A stretch of DNA of 64,000 bases from Azospirillum lipoferum 4B. GTDB taxonomy: Bacteria; Pseudomonadota; Alphaproteobacteria; Azospirillales; Azospirillaceae. Below the pieces are notes generated by a model, which was not told the DNA's origin, ran no database searches, and worked only from the letters and a program-made list of their open reading frames with translations. Positions 35,354 through 44,222 of the stretch are shown here, in pieces; position 1 is the stretch's first letter; the number at the start of each line of letters is the position of its first letter. Where the stretch lies: positions 651,501-715,500 of the forward strand of contig NC_016585.1 in assembly GCF_000283655.1 (NCBI RefSeq), in the 5' to 3' direction. The position numbers and the translations under genes are program-made.

Positions 35354-35815
35354 ATGCTTGCCCTGATCCTCGCCTTTCTGATCGGCGCCGTCGCCGGTTC
35401 GCGCACCCTGATCGCCCCGGCGGCGGTCAGCTGGGCCGCCTATGCCGGCTGGCTGGACCTGTCCGGCAGCTGGCTGTTCTTCCTGGGGCACCCGGTTTCG
35501 CCCTGGGTCTTCACCGCGATGGCGGTGGTTGAGCTGATCGTCGACACGCTGCCCACCACACCCAGCCGCAAGCTGCCCTTCCCCTTCGCCAGCCGCATCG
35601 CCGGCGGGGCCATAGCGGGTTCCGCCATCGGTGCCGATGCGGGATTCTGGATCGGCGGACTGGTCGCCGGCGGCATCGGAGCGGTTGCCGGGACGCTTGT
35701 CGGCTATACGGCACGGATGCGCATGGCCGCCGCCTTCGGCCGCGACCGCCCGGCCGCCCTGCTGGAGGATGCCGTCGCGCTGGCCGCCGCCGTCCTGATC
35801 GTGGCGGCGGCCTGA
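35354..35815 (+). CDS. DUF4126-type small membrane protein
   Basis: 153 residues, four membrane helices with small residues. Pattern LILAFLIGAVAGSRTLIAPAAVSWAAYAG, HPVSPWVFTAMAVVELIVDTLPTTPSRK, and glycine-rich SRIAGGAIAGSAIGA fits the DUF4126 family of unknown function. It starts 30 bases after the aldehyde dehydrogenase gene and is probably co-transcribed; DUF4126 proteins are mostly of unknown role, so a link to carotenoid handling is speculative. Confidence 0.7.
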   Translation: MLALILAFLIGAVAGSRTLIAPAAVSWAAYAGWLDLSGSWLFFLGHPVSPWVFTAMAVVELIVDTLPTTPSRKLPFPFASRIAGGAIAGSAIGADAGFWIGGLVAGGIGAVAGTLVGYTARMRMAAAFGRDRPAALLEDAVALAAAVLIVAAA

Positions 35816-35828
35816 CGGCAAAGCCTCC

Positions 35829-37010
35829 TTACACCCGCTCGAACACCGCGGCGATGCCCTGGCCGCCGCCGATGCACATGGTGACCAGGGCGTAGCGGCC
35901 GCCGATGCGGTGCAGCTCGTGGATGGCCTTGACCGTGATGATGGCGCCGGTCGCCCCCACCGGATGGCCGAGCGAGATGCCGGAGCCGTTCGGGTTCACC
36001 TTGGCCGGGTCGAAGTCCAGTTCGCGGATCACGGCGCAGGCCTGGGCGGCGAAGGCCTCGTTGGATTCGATCACGTCCATGTCGGCGACCGACAGGCCGG
36101 TGCGCTCCAGCACCTTGCGGGTCGCCGGGACCGGGCCGATGCCCATGTAGTCGGGCTCGACGCCGGCATGGGCGTAGCCGACCAGACGGGCCAGCGGCTT
36201 CAGACCCAGCGCCTGGGCGCGGCGGGCGTCGGCCAGCACCACGGCGGCGGCACCGTCGTTGAGGCCGGAGGCGTTTCCGGCGGTGACCGACCCGTCCTTC
36301 TTGAAGACGGGCTTCATCTTCGCCAGCCCCTCCGCGGTCACGTCGCCGCGGACATGCTCGTCGGTGTCGAAGACGATGGTGCCCTTGCGCGACGGGATCT
36401 CGACCGGGATGATCTGGTCCTTGAATCGGCCCTCGGCGATGGCGCGGGCGGCACGGCGCTGGCTTTCCGCCGACAGGGCGTCCTGCGCCTCGCGGTCGAT
36501 GCCGTAGCGGGCGGCGACATTCTCGGCGGTGACGCCCATGTGAATCTTCTGCCACGGGTCGTGCAGGATGCCGTTCATGTAGTCGACCAGCGCCCCGTCG
36601 CCGAGACGGGTGCCCCAGCGGGCGCTGGGAACGAAATAGGGGCCGCGGCTCATCGATTCCGCACCGCCGCCGATGGCGATCTCGCAGTCGCCGAGCGCGA
36701 TGGCCTGCGCCGCCGAGACGATGGCCTGCAGGCCCGAGCCGCAGAGCCGGTTGACGTTGAAGGCCGGCACCTCGATCGGAATGCCGGCGTCGATGGCGGC
36801 GACGCGGCTGAGATAGGCGTCGTTGGTCTCGGTCGGGATGACGTTGCCCATCACCACATGGCCGATGCTGTCCGCCGCGGCGCCGGAGCGCTGCAGCGCC
36901 GCCTTGACGGCGACGGTGGCGAGCTGGGTCAGCGGCACATCCTTCAGCGTGCCGCCAAATCCGCCGATGGCGGTGCGGGCGGCGCCGACGATGACGATGT
37001 CGTTCTGCAT
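35829..37010 (-). CDS. Acetyl-CoA acetyltransferase (thiolase)
   Basis: 393 residues, the usual length. Acylated Cys in [12 protein letters not shown] near residue 90, [20 protein letters not shown] with the conserved His-region ([11 protein letters not shown]), and the terminal catalytic Cys in TMCIGGGQG. Condenses two acetyl-CoA to acetoacetyl-CoA or cleaves 3-ketoacyl-CoA; a PHB-synthesis or beta-oxidation role cannot be told apart from sequence. Start ATG 37010 preferred to an upstream GTG. Downstream of the enoyl-CoA hydratase gene, same strand. Confidence 0.93.
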   Translation of the reverse strand: MQNDIVIVGAARTAIGGFGGTLKDVPLTQLATVAVKAALQRSGAAADSIGHVVMGNVIPTETNDAYLSRVAAIDAGIPIEVPAFNVNRLCGSGLQAIVSAAQAIALGDCEIAIGGGAESMSRGPYFVPSARWGTRLGDGALVDYMNGILHDPWQKIHMGVTAENVAARYGIDREAQDALSAESQRRAARAIAEGRFKDQIIPVEIPSRKGTIVFDTDEHVRGDVTAEGLAKMKPVFKKDGSVTAGNASGLNDGAAAVVLADARRAQALGLKPLARLVGYAHAGVEPDYMGIGPVPATRKVLERTGLSVADMDVIESNEAFAAQACAVIRELDFDPAKVNPNGSGISLGHPVGATGAIITVKAIHELHRIGGRYALVTMCIGGGQGIAAVFERV

Positions 37011-37042
37011 GGTTGGGTCCACTTCTCGGGCGGAGGGAAGGG

Positions 37043-37858
37043 TCAGCGGCCGGTGAAGTCCGGCCGGCGCTTGGCGGTGAAGGCGGCGATGCCCTCGCGG
37101 AAATCGGCGGTTTCGGCGGTGGAAAGGAAGCGGTCGCGCTCGGCGTCCAGCTGCCCGTCCAGCGTCCGGTCGAAGGATTGCCTCATCAGGTGGCGGATGC
37201 CGGCATAGGCGACGGTCGGCCCGGCGGCGAGCCGCTCGGCCAGCTTCGCCGTCTCCGCCGCCAGATCGGCGGCCGGCACCACCCGGTTGACCAGCCCGAT
37301 GCGCAGAGCCTCGGCGGCGTCGATCACGTCCGACAGCATCGCCAGCTCCATGGCGCGGCGCAGCCCGACCAGACGCGGCAGATGGAAGCTGCCCGACCCG
37401 TCCGGCGTGGCGCCGATGCGGGCATAGGCCATGGTGAATTTGGCGTCGTCTGCGGCGATGCAGAGATCCGCGGCGGTGGCAAGGCTCATGCCCGCGCCCG
37501 CCACCGGCCCATGCACCGAGGCCAGCACCGGCACGTCCAGCCGGTCGAGGATGCGCGCCGCCTCGTGCAGGTGGGCGATGATGGCGCCGGCCACGGCAGG
37601 GGCGGCGGCGGGATCGTCGTTGAAGCGGCCGACATCGCCGCCGGCCATGAAGCCGCGGCCGTTGCCGGCGATGACCAGCACGCGGGTCGGCCCCTGCCCG
37701 CCTTCATCAGCCCCCTCATCCGCCACACTGCGGCAGGCGTCCAGCAGGGCGGCGGCGGTCGGCTCGTCCAGCGCGTTCAGCACGGCGGGGCGGTTCAGCC
37801 GGATCCAGGACACGGCCCCCTCGCGGGTGAGAAGGACCGGCGGGGCGGTGTCGGACAT
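37043..37858 (-). CDS. Enoyl-CoA hydratase/isomerase family protein
   Basis: 271 residues from ATG 37858 (GGGAGA upstream). Crotonase fold: [13 protein letters not shown], oxyanion loop [13 protein letters not shown] and [53 protein letters not shown]-terminal [16 protein letters not shown]. Hydrates or isomerises an acyl-CoA double bond. First gene of a two-gene unit with the thiolase 32 bases downstream. Its upstream region holds two inverted repeats that look like a TetR-type operator. Confidence 0.9.
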   Translation of the reverse strand: MSDTAPPVLLTREGAVSWIRLNRPAVLNALDEPTAAALLDACRSVADEGADEGGQGPTRVLVIAGNGRGFMAGGDVGRFNDDPAAAPAVAGAIIAHLHEAARILDRLDVPVLASVHGPVAGAGMSLATAADLCIAADDAKFTMAYARIGATPDGSGSFHLPRLVGLRRAMELAMLSDVIDAAEALRIGLVNRVVPAADLAAETAKLAERLAAGPTVAYAGIRHLMRQSFDRTLDGQLDAERDRFLSTAETADFREGIAAFTAKRRPDFTGR

Positions 37859-37878
37859 GATGGCATCTCCCGGATGTC

Positions 37879-37909
37879 TACCTGAAGGAAGGTATGTTAC
37901 CGGACGGTA
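37879..37909. promoter_or_regulatory. Two inverted repeats upstream of the enoyl-CoA hydratase gene
   Basis: TACCT-N6-AGGTA (37879-37894) and TACCG-GA-CGGTA (37898-37909) lie 20-50 bases before the hydratase start on its coding strand. Spacing and composition resemble sites of TetR-type regulators of acyl-CoA metabolism; no regulator gene is adjacent. Confidence 0.5.
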
Positions 37910-38108
37910 TGCTCTGTCAACGGTCAGGTTGCCCCAATGGTAAACCAGCCTATCGACGCGGCGGACCAAATCCGGGACTTGGCTGTTGGACATCAGGCCA
38001 GGGCAGCGGCCCTAGTCAGAAAACGCAGATGTGGAGTCCCGTCATGCACCATCGCCTCCCCACCGGTTTACCGGCCACCATGCGCTGACGACGGACGGGA
38101 GGTATGGC

Positions 38109-39356
38109 ATGACATCGGTTGCGCGTTCGGTCGCCTCGCTTCTGCTCGGCGTGGCTTTCCTGATGCTGGGGAACGGCGTCCTGTCCACCCTGATCGGGCT
38201 GCGGCTGTCGGCGACGGAGTCCGGCCCGACCGCGGTCGGGCTGATCACGGCGGCCTTCTATGCCGGGCTGACGCTGGGGTCGCTCTACGCCCACCGCGTC
38301 ATCGCCCGCGTCGGCCATATCCGGTCCTTCTCCGCCTTCGCCTCCATCGTTTCGGTGGCGGCGCTGGCCCATGCGCTGTTCGTCGACGTGCCGCTCTGGG
38401 CCTTGCTGCGGCTGGTGCAGGGCTTCTGCATGGCCGGCCTCTACATGTGCATCGAAAGCTGGCTGAACGGCACCGCGACGAACGAAAGCCGCGGGCAGAT
38501 GCTGTCGGCCTATATGGTGACTCTGTACGGCGCTTCCGGCATCGGACAGCAGCTGTTGCGGCTGGACGACGAGGCCGGGGTCCGGATCTTCATGATCGTG
38601 TCGATCCTGATGTCGCTGGCCCTGGTGCCGGTTGCCCTGACGCGGACCACGCCGCCGCAATTGCCGAACGTCTCCTCCTTCGGTGTCCGGCGGCTCTACC
38701 GGAGTTCGCCGCTGGGGGTGGCCGGCGTCTTCATCAGCGGGGCGATCACCGGGTCGATCTATGGGCTGGCCCCGGTGTTCGGCGCGGCTTCCAGCTTCGG
38801 GGTGTCGGGAACGGCGCTGTTCATGTCGGCGCTGATCCTGGGCGGCATGGCCCTGCAATGGCCGCTCGGCAAGCTGTCGGACCGGTTCGACCGGCGCACC
38901 GTGATCATCGGCCTGTCGGCCGCGTTGTCGCTGACCAGCTTCGGCATGATCGCCGCCGCTGGGCTGGACCAGCCGCTGGCCCTGATGCTGGTCGCGCCGC
39001 TGTTCGGCGGGCTGTCCTTCACGCTCTATCCGATCTGCCTCGCCCACACCAACGACCATGTGCGGCGGGAGGATCTGGTGTCGGCCAGCGGTGGCCTGAT
39101 CCTCGCCAACTCCATCGGCGCCATCGTCGGGCCGCCGCTGGCATCGGCGATGATGTCCGCCGGCGGGCCGCAGGGGCTGTTCGCCTTCATCGCCGGCGGT
39201 GCGCTCTGTGCCACGCTGTATGGCCTTTGGCGCACCCGCGTCCGCCCGCCCCTGCCGGCAGAGGCGCAGGCGGCCTTCCGCCCCCTGCCCCAGACCACGC
39301 CGACGGTCGGCCCACTGGACCCGCTCGGCCCCCTGAAGCCGCCACTGCCGCAATAG
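38109..39356 (+). CDS. MFS transporter (YcaD-like)
   Basis: 415 residues from ATG 38109, with GGGAGG 7 bases upstream. Twelve membrane helices; MFS motif A-like segments AGLTLGSLYAHRVIARVGHIR and GKLSDRFDRRTVIIG, and FCMAGLYMCIESWLNGTATNESRG typical of YcaD relatives. A proline-rich cytoplasmic tail of about 25 residues ends the protein. Substrate unknown. It is divergent from the enoyl-CoA hydratase gene. Confidence 0.88.
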   Translation: MTSVARSVASLLLGVAFLMLGNGVLSTLIGLRLSATESGPTAVGLITAAFYAGLTLGSLYAHRVIARVGHIRSFSAFASIVSVAALAHALFVDVPLWALLRLVQGFCMAGLYMCIESWLNGTATNESRGQMLSAYMVTLYGASGIGQQLLRLDDEAGVRIFMIVSILMSLALVPVALTRTTPPQLPNVSSFGVRRLYRSSPLGVAGVFISGAITGSIYGLAPVFGAASSFGVSGTALFMSALILGGMALQWPLGKLSDRFDRRTVIIGLSAALSLTSFGMIAAAGLDQPLALMLVAPLFGGLSFTLYPICLAHTNDHVRREDLVSASGGLILANSIGAIVGPPLASAMMSAGGPQGLFAFIAGGALCATLYGLWRTRVRPPLPAEAQAAFRPLPQTTPTVGPLDPLGPLKPPLPQ

Positions 39357-39366
39357 AGGATCCAAC

Positions 39367-39648
39367 CTACTCCACGAGGTCGGCGTAGTCGGGATGGCGC
39401 TCGATGTAGGCCTCGATGAAGGAGCAGAGCGGCAGCGCCTTCTTTCCCTGGGCGCGGACATCCTCCAGGGCGCCCTTCGCCAAGGCCGACCCGACACCCT
39501 TGCCGGACATGCTTTCCGGCACGTGGGTGTGGGTGAAGACGATCTTGCCATCCCGCAGCTCGTACTCCGCCACCGCGGTGGCGCCGTCGATGGTCAGCTC
39601 GTACCGGCTGAGCTGTTCGTTGTTCCGCACGGTTTCAGTCACGCTCAT
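39367..39648 (-). CDS. Short GNAT-type N-acetyltransferase (YidJ/GtaT group)
   Basis: 93 residues, the normal size of this compact GCN5-related family. Features: SRYELTIDGATAVAEYELRDGKIVFTHTHVPESMSGKGVGSALAKGALEDVRAQGKKALPLCSFIEAYIERHPDYADLV, where GKGVGSALAKGAL binds acetyl-CoA and LCSF...RHP is the family C-terminal signature. Substrate unknown. Lies 53 bases after the SDR gene on the same strand. Confidence 0.9.
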   Translation of the reverse strand: MSVTETVRNNEQLSRYELTIDGATAVAEYELRDGKIVFTHTHVPESMSGKGVGSALAKGALEDVRAQGKKALPLCSFIEAYIERHPDYADLVE

Positions 39649-39701
39649 GGGAGTTCCGCCTTTTCCGACCGGTCGTTCGATGACCAACGAATGCCCGAAC
39701 C

Positions 39702-40487
39702 TCAGCCGACCATCAAGGATTCCGCCCCGTCGATCCACACCGGCGTGCCGCTGATGTGCTTGGCCCGGTCCGACGCCAGGAACAGGGCGAGCTCCGCCAC
39801 GTCGAAGCTGTCGCCGGATTTCCCGTCGGTCAAGGGCACCTTGCCCTCGGGATACTCGATCGGCACCCGCAGGGAGTCGAGGTTGCGGGGCTGGGTGTTG
39901 TCGGGAATTTCCGTATCGATGATGCCGGGGCAGATGGCGTTGACGCGGATGCGGTCCTTCGCCAGTTCCAGCGCCAGCATCTTCACCATCGCGACCTGGG
40001 CCGCCTTGCTGCAGGAATAGGCGGTGGCGCCCGTGTTGCTGAACACCCGCGTGCCGTTGATCGACGCCGTGACGATCACCGACCCGCCGCCCGCCTTCTT
40101 CAGATGCGGAACGGCATGGTGCAGCGTCAGGTAGGTGCCGCGCAGATTGGTGTCGATGGTGCGGTCCCATTCCTCCGGCGTCAGCTCGTCGATGGCCGCC
40201 CAGACGCCGTTGATGCCGGCATTGGCGAAGACGATGTCGATCCGCCCGTATTCCGCCGCCAGCCGGTCCACCGCCTGCCGCATCGCCGCGTCGTCGCCGA
40301 CATCGGCGGTCAGCGCCAGCGCCTTGCCGCCCGCCGCGGTGATCTCCTCGGCGGTCTTGCGGATTTCGTCCTCGGTGCGGCTCAGCACCCCGACGCTGGC
40401 CCCGGCCCTGGCGAACAGCACCGCCGACGCCTTGCCGATCCCCGACCCGGCGCCGGTGACCAGCGCGACCTTCCCCGACAACTCCAT
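39702..40487 (-). CDS. Short-chain dehydrogenase/reductase
   Basis: 261 residues from ATG 40487. Classical SDR: NAD(P) motif TGAGSGIG at residues 12-19, NAG motif (FANAGING), catalytic Ser in VTASINGT, and YSCSKAA giving the Tyr-x3-Lys pair. Followed by PGIIDTEIP. The substrate is not evident. Probably co-transcribed with the small GNAT gene. Confidence 0.92.
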   Translation of the reverse strand: MELSGKVALVTGAGSGIGKASAVLFARAGASVGVLSRTEDEIRKTAEEITAAGGKALALTADVGDDAAMRQAVDRLAAEYGRIDIVFANAGINGVWAAIDELTPEEWDRTIDTNLRGTYLTLHHAVPHLKKAGGGSVIVTASINGTRVFSNTGATAYSCSKAAQVAMVKMLALELAKDRIRVNAICPGIIDTEIPDNTQPRNLDSLRVPIEYPEGKVPLTDGKSGDSFDVAELALFLASDRAKHISGTPVWIDGAESLMVG

Positions 40488-40806
40488 GACCTTCGGCTCC
40501 AACAAAGACAATGAGACGGGAAAGCCAACCATGCGTCCGGCGGTTCGGTTCCCGTCTTTCGCCCCCGTGTCATGAAGTCGATGCGGTTCTGGTCAGGACG
40601 GGGCTGCGGTGCCTGGGAAGCGCGAACGGTCGCTGAATCGAGACATAGGGCGCGGTCCCAATGTTCATGCACACATGCGATGTCATACATCAGAGGTCTT
40701 GACTCGGACGCTCTGCTTGTTGTGCACTGCAACATAACCATGAAATGAGCCCGAACGGCGGAGGTCAAACGGGGTCGCCCGCAACATTCCTGACTCTGGA
40801 GATGTC
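40488..40806. other. 319-base intergenic region
   Basis: No gene seen. AGACGGGAA (40514-40522) and TTCCCGTCT (40549-40557) form a 9-bp perfect stem with a 26-base loop just upstream of the SDR start, a possible leader structure. A TTGACT at about 40698 and the imperfect palindrome around TTGTTGTGCACTGCAAC (about 40717-40733) may belong to the promoter of the small gene at 40807. Confidence 0.5.
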
Positions 40807-41001
40807 ATGATCGAGTTGCTTTTCGTGGTCTGCCTCGTGTCCAGCCCCGACAGCTGCACCGTCGAACGCCCCTCGTTCCAGGAGCCCTTCGCCAACGTGA
40901 TGGCCTGTTCGCGCAACGGCATGTTCCGGGCCGCCGAATGGGCGGAACAGCACCCGAAATACACCGTCCGCCGTTGGAAGTGCGAACCGCGTCAGGTCTG
41001 A
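40807..41001 (+). CDS. Small conserved-type hypothetical protein
   Basis: 64 residues; GGAGA 4-7 bases before ATG 40807. Begins with a hydrophobic stretch (IELLFVVCLVSSPDSC), contains MACSRNGMFRAAEWAEQHPKYTVRRWKC. The pattern of spaced Cys and a terminal RRWKC recalls short alphaproteobacterial proteins of unknown role. Four Cys could form disulfides if exported; no clear signal cleavage site. Confidence 0.65.
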   Translation: MIELLFVVCLVSSPDSCTVERPSFQEPFANVMACSRNGMFRAAEWAEQHPKYTVRRWKCEPRQV

Positions 41002-41201
41002 CCCAGCGGACGCCCGCCGTTCCGGACGTTGCCCCCTCGGCGCCCTCACTCTCCCTCGCGTCCACTCCGAAGGAGGCCCCACTCCTTTGGGGTGGACGAG
41101 TTCAATCCGTATCGATGATGGTTATATAGGGAAATCATCGTGGATGGACGGTCGCGGCTTTCCGGCGGCGATCCATGGGCAAGAGGGGGAGAATTCCGGG
41201 C

Positions 41202-41546
41202 ATGCCAATTCGCATCGTGCTTGTCCTCGCGGCAATCTTCCTCGGGACGGCTCCCGCTGCCGCCGGTCCGGCCAACGACTACCCCACGGCGGCGCGGGCC
41301 GATTACGTGATCGCCTGCATGGCGGCGAACGGCCAGTCGCACATCGTCATGGAGAAATGCGCCTGCAGCATCGACGCCATCGCCGACCGCATCACCTATG
41401 ACGACTACACCGCCATTGAAACGGTGAAGGTGATGGCCGACCTGCCGGGCGAACGGGCGGGGATCTTCCGCAGTTCCGGCTGGGCCAAGGACCTGATGGA
41501 CCGCTTCCGCCAGGCCCAGGTCGCCGCCGACCGCCAGTGCTTCTAA
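41202..41546 (+). CDS. Small periplasmic Cys-containing protein next to the methanol-oxidation accessory genes
   Basis: 114 residues from ATG 41202; a longer start at 41175 is possible. Signal peptide IVLVLAAIFLGTAPAAAG (residues 4-21). The mature part has five Cys (VIACMAANG, EKCACSID, terminal RQCF) and is otherwise helical. Family not recognised. It is convergent with the SoxYZ-like carrier gene; genes of this sort often sit near PQQ dehydrogenase loci, so a periplasmic accessory role is possible but unproven. Confidence 0.7.
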   Translation: MPIRIVLVLAAIFLGTAPAAAGPANDYPTAARADYVIACMAANGQSHIVMEKCACSIDAIADRITYDDYTAIETVKVMADLPGERAGIFRSSGWAKDLMDRFRQAQVAADRQCF

Positions 41547-41585
41547 AATAAGTGCTTCTGAGGCGCGCCGCCTTGTGGTTCGCCC

Positions 41586-42395
41586 TCATCCGCCCCCGGC
41601 AACCAACGGCACCGTCCGGCTGAAGGTGGCGCCCTTGGTGTCCTGGGCGGTCACCTCCAGGCTGCCGCCCTCGACGGGGATGAAGCTGAAGCGCAGGTTC
41701 GGGTCCTCGCTGATCGAGATGTCGGTGTCCGCCTCCAGGACCGTCTGTCCGCCGACACCGATGGCGATGGACTGGATGTAATGGGCGGGGATGTAGGTGC
41801 GGCTGATCTGATCGAACTGCAGGCCGCTGGCGTTGGGATGGCCGATCATCAGTTGCGCCTCGGCCGGGCTGCCCGTGCCGACCGTCTCCGGCAGCTTCAC
41901 CTTGATGCGGCCAAGCCGCGCCATCGCCTCCTGCGGGTCCTTGAGGGCCGGCGCGGAACAGCCGCCGGCCGCCTTGACGAAGACCCGCGTCATCAGCAGG
42001 CGCCCGTCCTGCGTTTCGCCCACGGCACGAAGGTTGGTGTATTCGTTGACGCGCAGGCGGGTCTCGATGCTGCTGCCGGCGCTGGCCGGGCCATAGCGGA
42101 AGGTGGCCGCCAGCGGCACCGGGTTCTTGTCGACCAGCAGCGACAGCGACTTCAGGCGAAGGGTGGGATCGACCTCCACCCGCACCGGCACCAGCGCCGC
42201 GTCATGGGCGCGCTCCGGGGCGTCGATCCGCATGAGGTCGCCGGCCTCCTCGACCGGACGGTCCTTGAAATACATGTCGCGCAGCAGGTCCCAGCGCGCG
42301 GCATCCTCCGCCGCATCGCCGGCGGCAAGCGCCGGCATGGACAGCACCATCAGGAACCCGGCAAGACTCAGCTTCAGCATCGGGCATCCGGTCAT
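41586..42395 (-). CDS. Quinoprotein dehydrogenase-associated SoxYZ-like carrier protein
   Basis: 269 residues; ATG 42395 has GGGAGGGAGG 7 bases upstream and leads straight into a signal peptide (LKLSLAGFLMVLSMPALAAG). The N-terminal half resembles SoxY with the carrier Cys in KAAGGCSAP, the C-terminal half SoxZ. Such fusions accompany PQQ-dependent alcohol dehydrogenases together with a metallohydrolase; their exact task in the periplasm is not known. Last gene of the minus-strand mptG-mtdB-mch operon. Confidence 0.88.
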   Translation of the reverse strand: MTGCPMLKLSLAGFLMVLSMPALAAGDAAEDAARWDLLRDMYFKDRPVEEAGDLMRIDAPERAHDAALVPVRVEVDPTLRLKSLSLLVDKNPVPLAATFRYGPASAGSSIETRLRVNEYTNLRAVGETQDGRLLMTRVFVKAAGGCSAPALKDPQEAMARLGRIKVKLPETVGTGSPAEAQLMIGHPNASGLQFDQISRTYIPAHYIQSIAIGVGGQTVLEADTDISISEDPNLRFSFIPVEGGSLEVTAQDTKGATFSRTVPLVAGGG

Positions 42396-42421
42396 CGCGT
42401 CCTCCCTCCCGTATCGCGCTC

Positions 42422-43336
42422 CTATTCCCATTCCAACTCGGCGAAGGTCGCCGTCACGTTGCGCGGATTGTACACATCGAACAACAGCCAGCGGTCCCGT
42501 TCATCCTCCGCCACATGGGCGACGGCCTCCTGAATGCTGCCGCCGGTCTTCAGCACCCGCCGCACCCCCTCCACCAGCGTGGTGAGGTAGCGCCGCTGGG
42601 GATCCAGCGCACCCGGCCAATCGACGGACGGCGGACCATGGCCCGGAACGGCGCGCACCGCCGGAATGCGCTCCAGCGCGTCGATCACGCGCAGCCAGCC
42701 CACCGCGCTGCCGTCCACCGCAGGCAGATGGTCGAGAAACAGCAGGTCGCCGGTGAACAGCGTCCCGGTCTGCCGGTCGAAGACGGTCAGGTCGTTGTTG
42801 GTGTGCGCCGTCGGATGGGCGGTCAGGACGATGATGCGGTCGCCGAGGTCGATCCGCAACTCCCCCGCCACCGGGCGGTCCACCCGCACCGGCGCGATCC
42901 CGGCAGCGGCCTCCGCGCCCAGCTCGTCGGCCAGCCGGCGCCGGTAGACCTCGATGCGGGCGGCCAGCGCGTCGCGCAGGTTGGCATGGCCGACGACCGG
43001 AACCCCGTCGAAGGCGGCGTTTCCGAACAGATGGTCCGGGTGCATGTGGGTGTTGATGACGACGACCGGCGGCGTGTCGGTCCGGGCGGCGATGGTCTCG
43101 CGCAGGCGCCGGCCCAGCTCCGGCGTGCCGCCGGTGTCGATCACCGCCACGCCGCTGCCGCCGACGATGAAGCCGATGTTGGCGGTGTCGCCGCGATTGT
43201 CCGGCGCCGGTTCGGCTATGGCGCCCTGATGGACGAAGATGCCGGGCGCGATCTCCGTCACGGCGAGCGGCTCCGCCCATGCGGGTGCAGCGGTGACGAC
43301 GGACACCATCGCGGCCAGGATCAGGCGCACGCCCAT
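42422..43336 (-). CDS. Quinoprotein relay system zinc metallohydrolase
   Basis: 304 residues from ATG 43336 (GGGAGG upstream). Signal peptide (residues 3-21, APAWA-EP). Metallo-beta-lactamase fold: zinc motif NTHMHPDHLFGNAAF, later HPTAHTNNDL, FTGDLLFLDHLP and PGHGPP. It overlaps the CitG-like gene by 16 bases and lies 26 bases before the SoxYZ-like carrier gene. The pair is a known companion of PQQ dehydrogenases with cytochrome partners. Confidence 0.88.
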   Translation of the reverse strand: MGVRLILAAMVSVVTAAPAWAEPLAVTEIAPGIFVHQGAIAEPAPDNRGDTANIGFIVGGSGVAVIDTGGTPELGRRLRETIAARTDTPPVVVINTHMHPDHLFGNAAFDGVPVVGHANLRDALAARIEVYRRRLADELGAEAAAGIAPVRVDRPVAGELRIDLGDRIIVLTAHPTAHTNNDLTVFDRQTGTLFTGDLLFLDHLPAVDGSAVGWLRVIDALERIPAVRAVPGHGPPSVDWPGALDPQRRYLTTLVEGVRRVLKTGGSIQEAVAHVAEDERDRWLLFDVYNPRNVTATFAELEWE

Positions 43337-44217
43337 GCCACCCTCCCACTTGGGGTCTCCCGTCCGCCCCCCGTCCGGTCTCTGTCCTCCAGGCAATGGG
43401 CGAAGAGGCTGGCGACGGTGAGGTCGGCGGAGGTGCCGGGGTTGATGCCCTGCCATTTCAGCCTTGCGTCGAAGGCGAACAGGTGGTCGTGCCGGACGGC
43501 ATCGGACGATACCGCCGCCAGTTGCCGGCGCACCTCCTGCGCCTCGGCCATCAGGCCCGCCGCCACCGCCTCCCCCTGCTTGCGCAGGACGTGGCTGTCG
43601 GGGAAGGCGGTCAGGAACTCCAGATAGACCGCTTCGGCCATCGATACGGCATCCTTGCCAACATCCTTGCCAGTGAGCGCCCGCGCACGGGCAACGCCGA
43701 TCCCGAACACGTCGCGGTAGCCATCGGCATATTGGGCGGCGATGCGGTCGCGCGACTGTGCCGCGGCCATCGCGGTACGCAGATCCACCGTCGCAGGCCC
43801 GGCGACGTCATGCTCCGCCGCGCGGCCCAGCCCGCCGGGTGACGCAAGGCGGATCGCCTCAAAGGCGGCTTCGGCATCCTCCACGCTCAGCTCCTCCAGC
43901 ACGGCACAAACCCTGTCGTGGAGCGGACGGGACGGCGGCATCTCCGCGGCACGGGCCAGCGGGGCGGTCAGAAGCAGGATGCCGAGGTTGGTGTTGCAGT
44001 TCACCGCCGCCCGCGTCGCCCGCACCGCCCGCAGGATCCGCTCCCCCACCGCTGCGCCCGGCCGTGCGATCTCCGGCGCCGCAACGTCCGCCGACAGCAG
44101 GAAGTCCGCCACCGTCATGCCGTGGCCGGCGGCATGCACATGGACGTTCCCGGGCTTCAGCGCCATCACCTCCGCCCGGCAGACAGCCATGAACAGCTCC
44201 GCGACGCCGGGACCCAT
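43321..44217 (-). CDS. CitG/MdcB-family protein, candidate C1-cofactor biosynthesis enzyme
   Basis: 298 residues; ATG 44217 chosen, a GTG at 44226 overlapping the mch stop is possible. Family features: KPGNVHVHAAGHGMTVADFLLSA, NTNLGILLLTAPLA, SPGGLGRAAEHDVAG, and a C-terminal INPGTSADLTVASLFAHCL. CitG makes the citrate-lyase prosthetic group, but relatives lie next to mch in methylotrophs (as I recall, orf5 of Methylobacterium) and are required for formaldehyde oxidation. No citrate lyase genes are here, so a methanopterin or methanofuran-analogue role is favoured. Confidence 0.8.
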   Translation of the reverse strand: MGPGVAELFMAVCRAEVMALKPGNVHVHAAGHGMTVADFLLSADVAAPEIARPGAAVGERILRAVRATRAAVNCNTNLGILLLTAPLARAAEMPPSRPLHDRVCAVLEELSVEDAEAAFEAIRLASPGGLGRAAEHDVAGPATVDLRTAMAAAQSRDRIAAQYADGYRDVFGIGVARARALTGKDVGKDAVSMAEAVYLEFLTAFPDSHVLRKQGEAVAAGLMAEAQEVRRQLAAVSSDAVRHDHLFAFDARLKWQGINPGTSADLTVASLFAHCLEDRDRTGGGRETPSGRVAWACA

Positions 44218-44222
44218 CCCCG

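Noticed and set aside
41586-42395. Thiosulfate oxidation (Sox) carrier
   Set aside because: SoxY and SoxZ are fused in one short chain with the quinoprotein-associated pattern, and no soxA, soxB, soxC or soxX is present.
43321-44217. Citrate lyase prosthetic-group synthesis
   Set aside because: No citDEF or mdc genes nearby; tight coupling to mch favours a C1-cofactor role.
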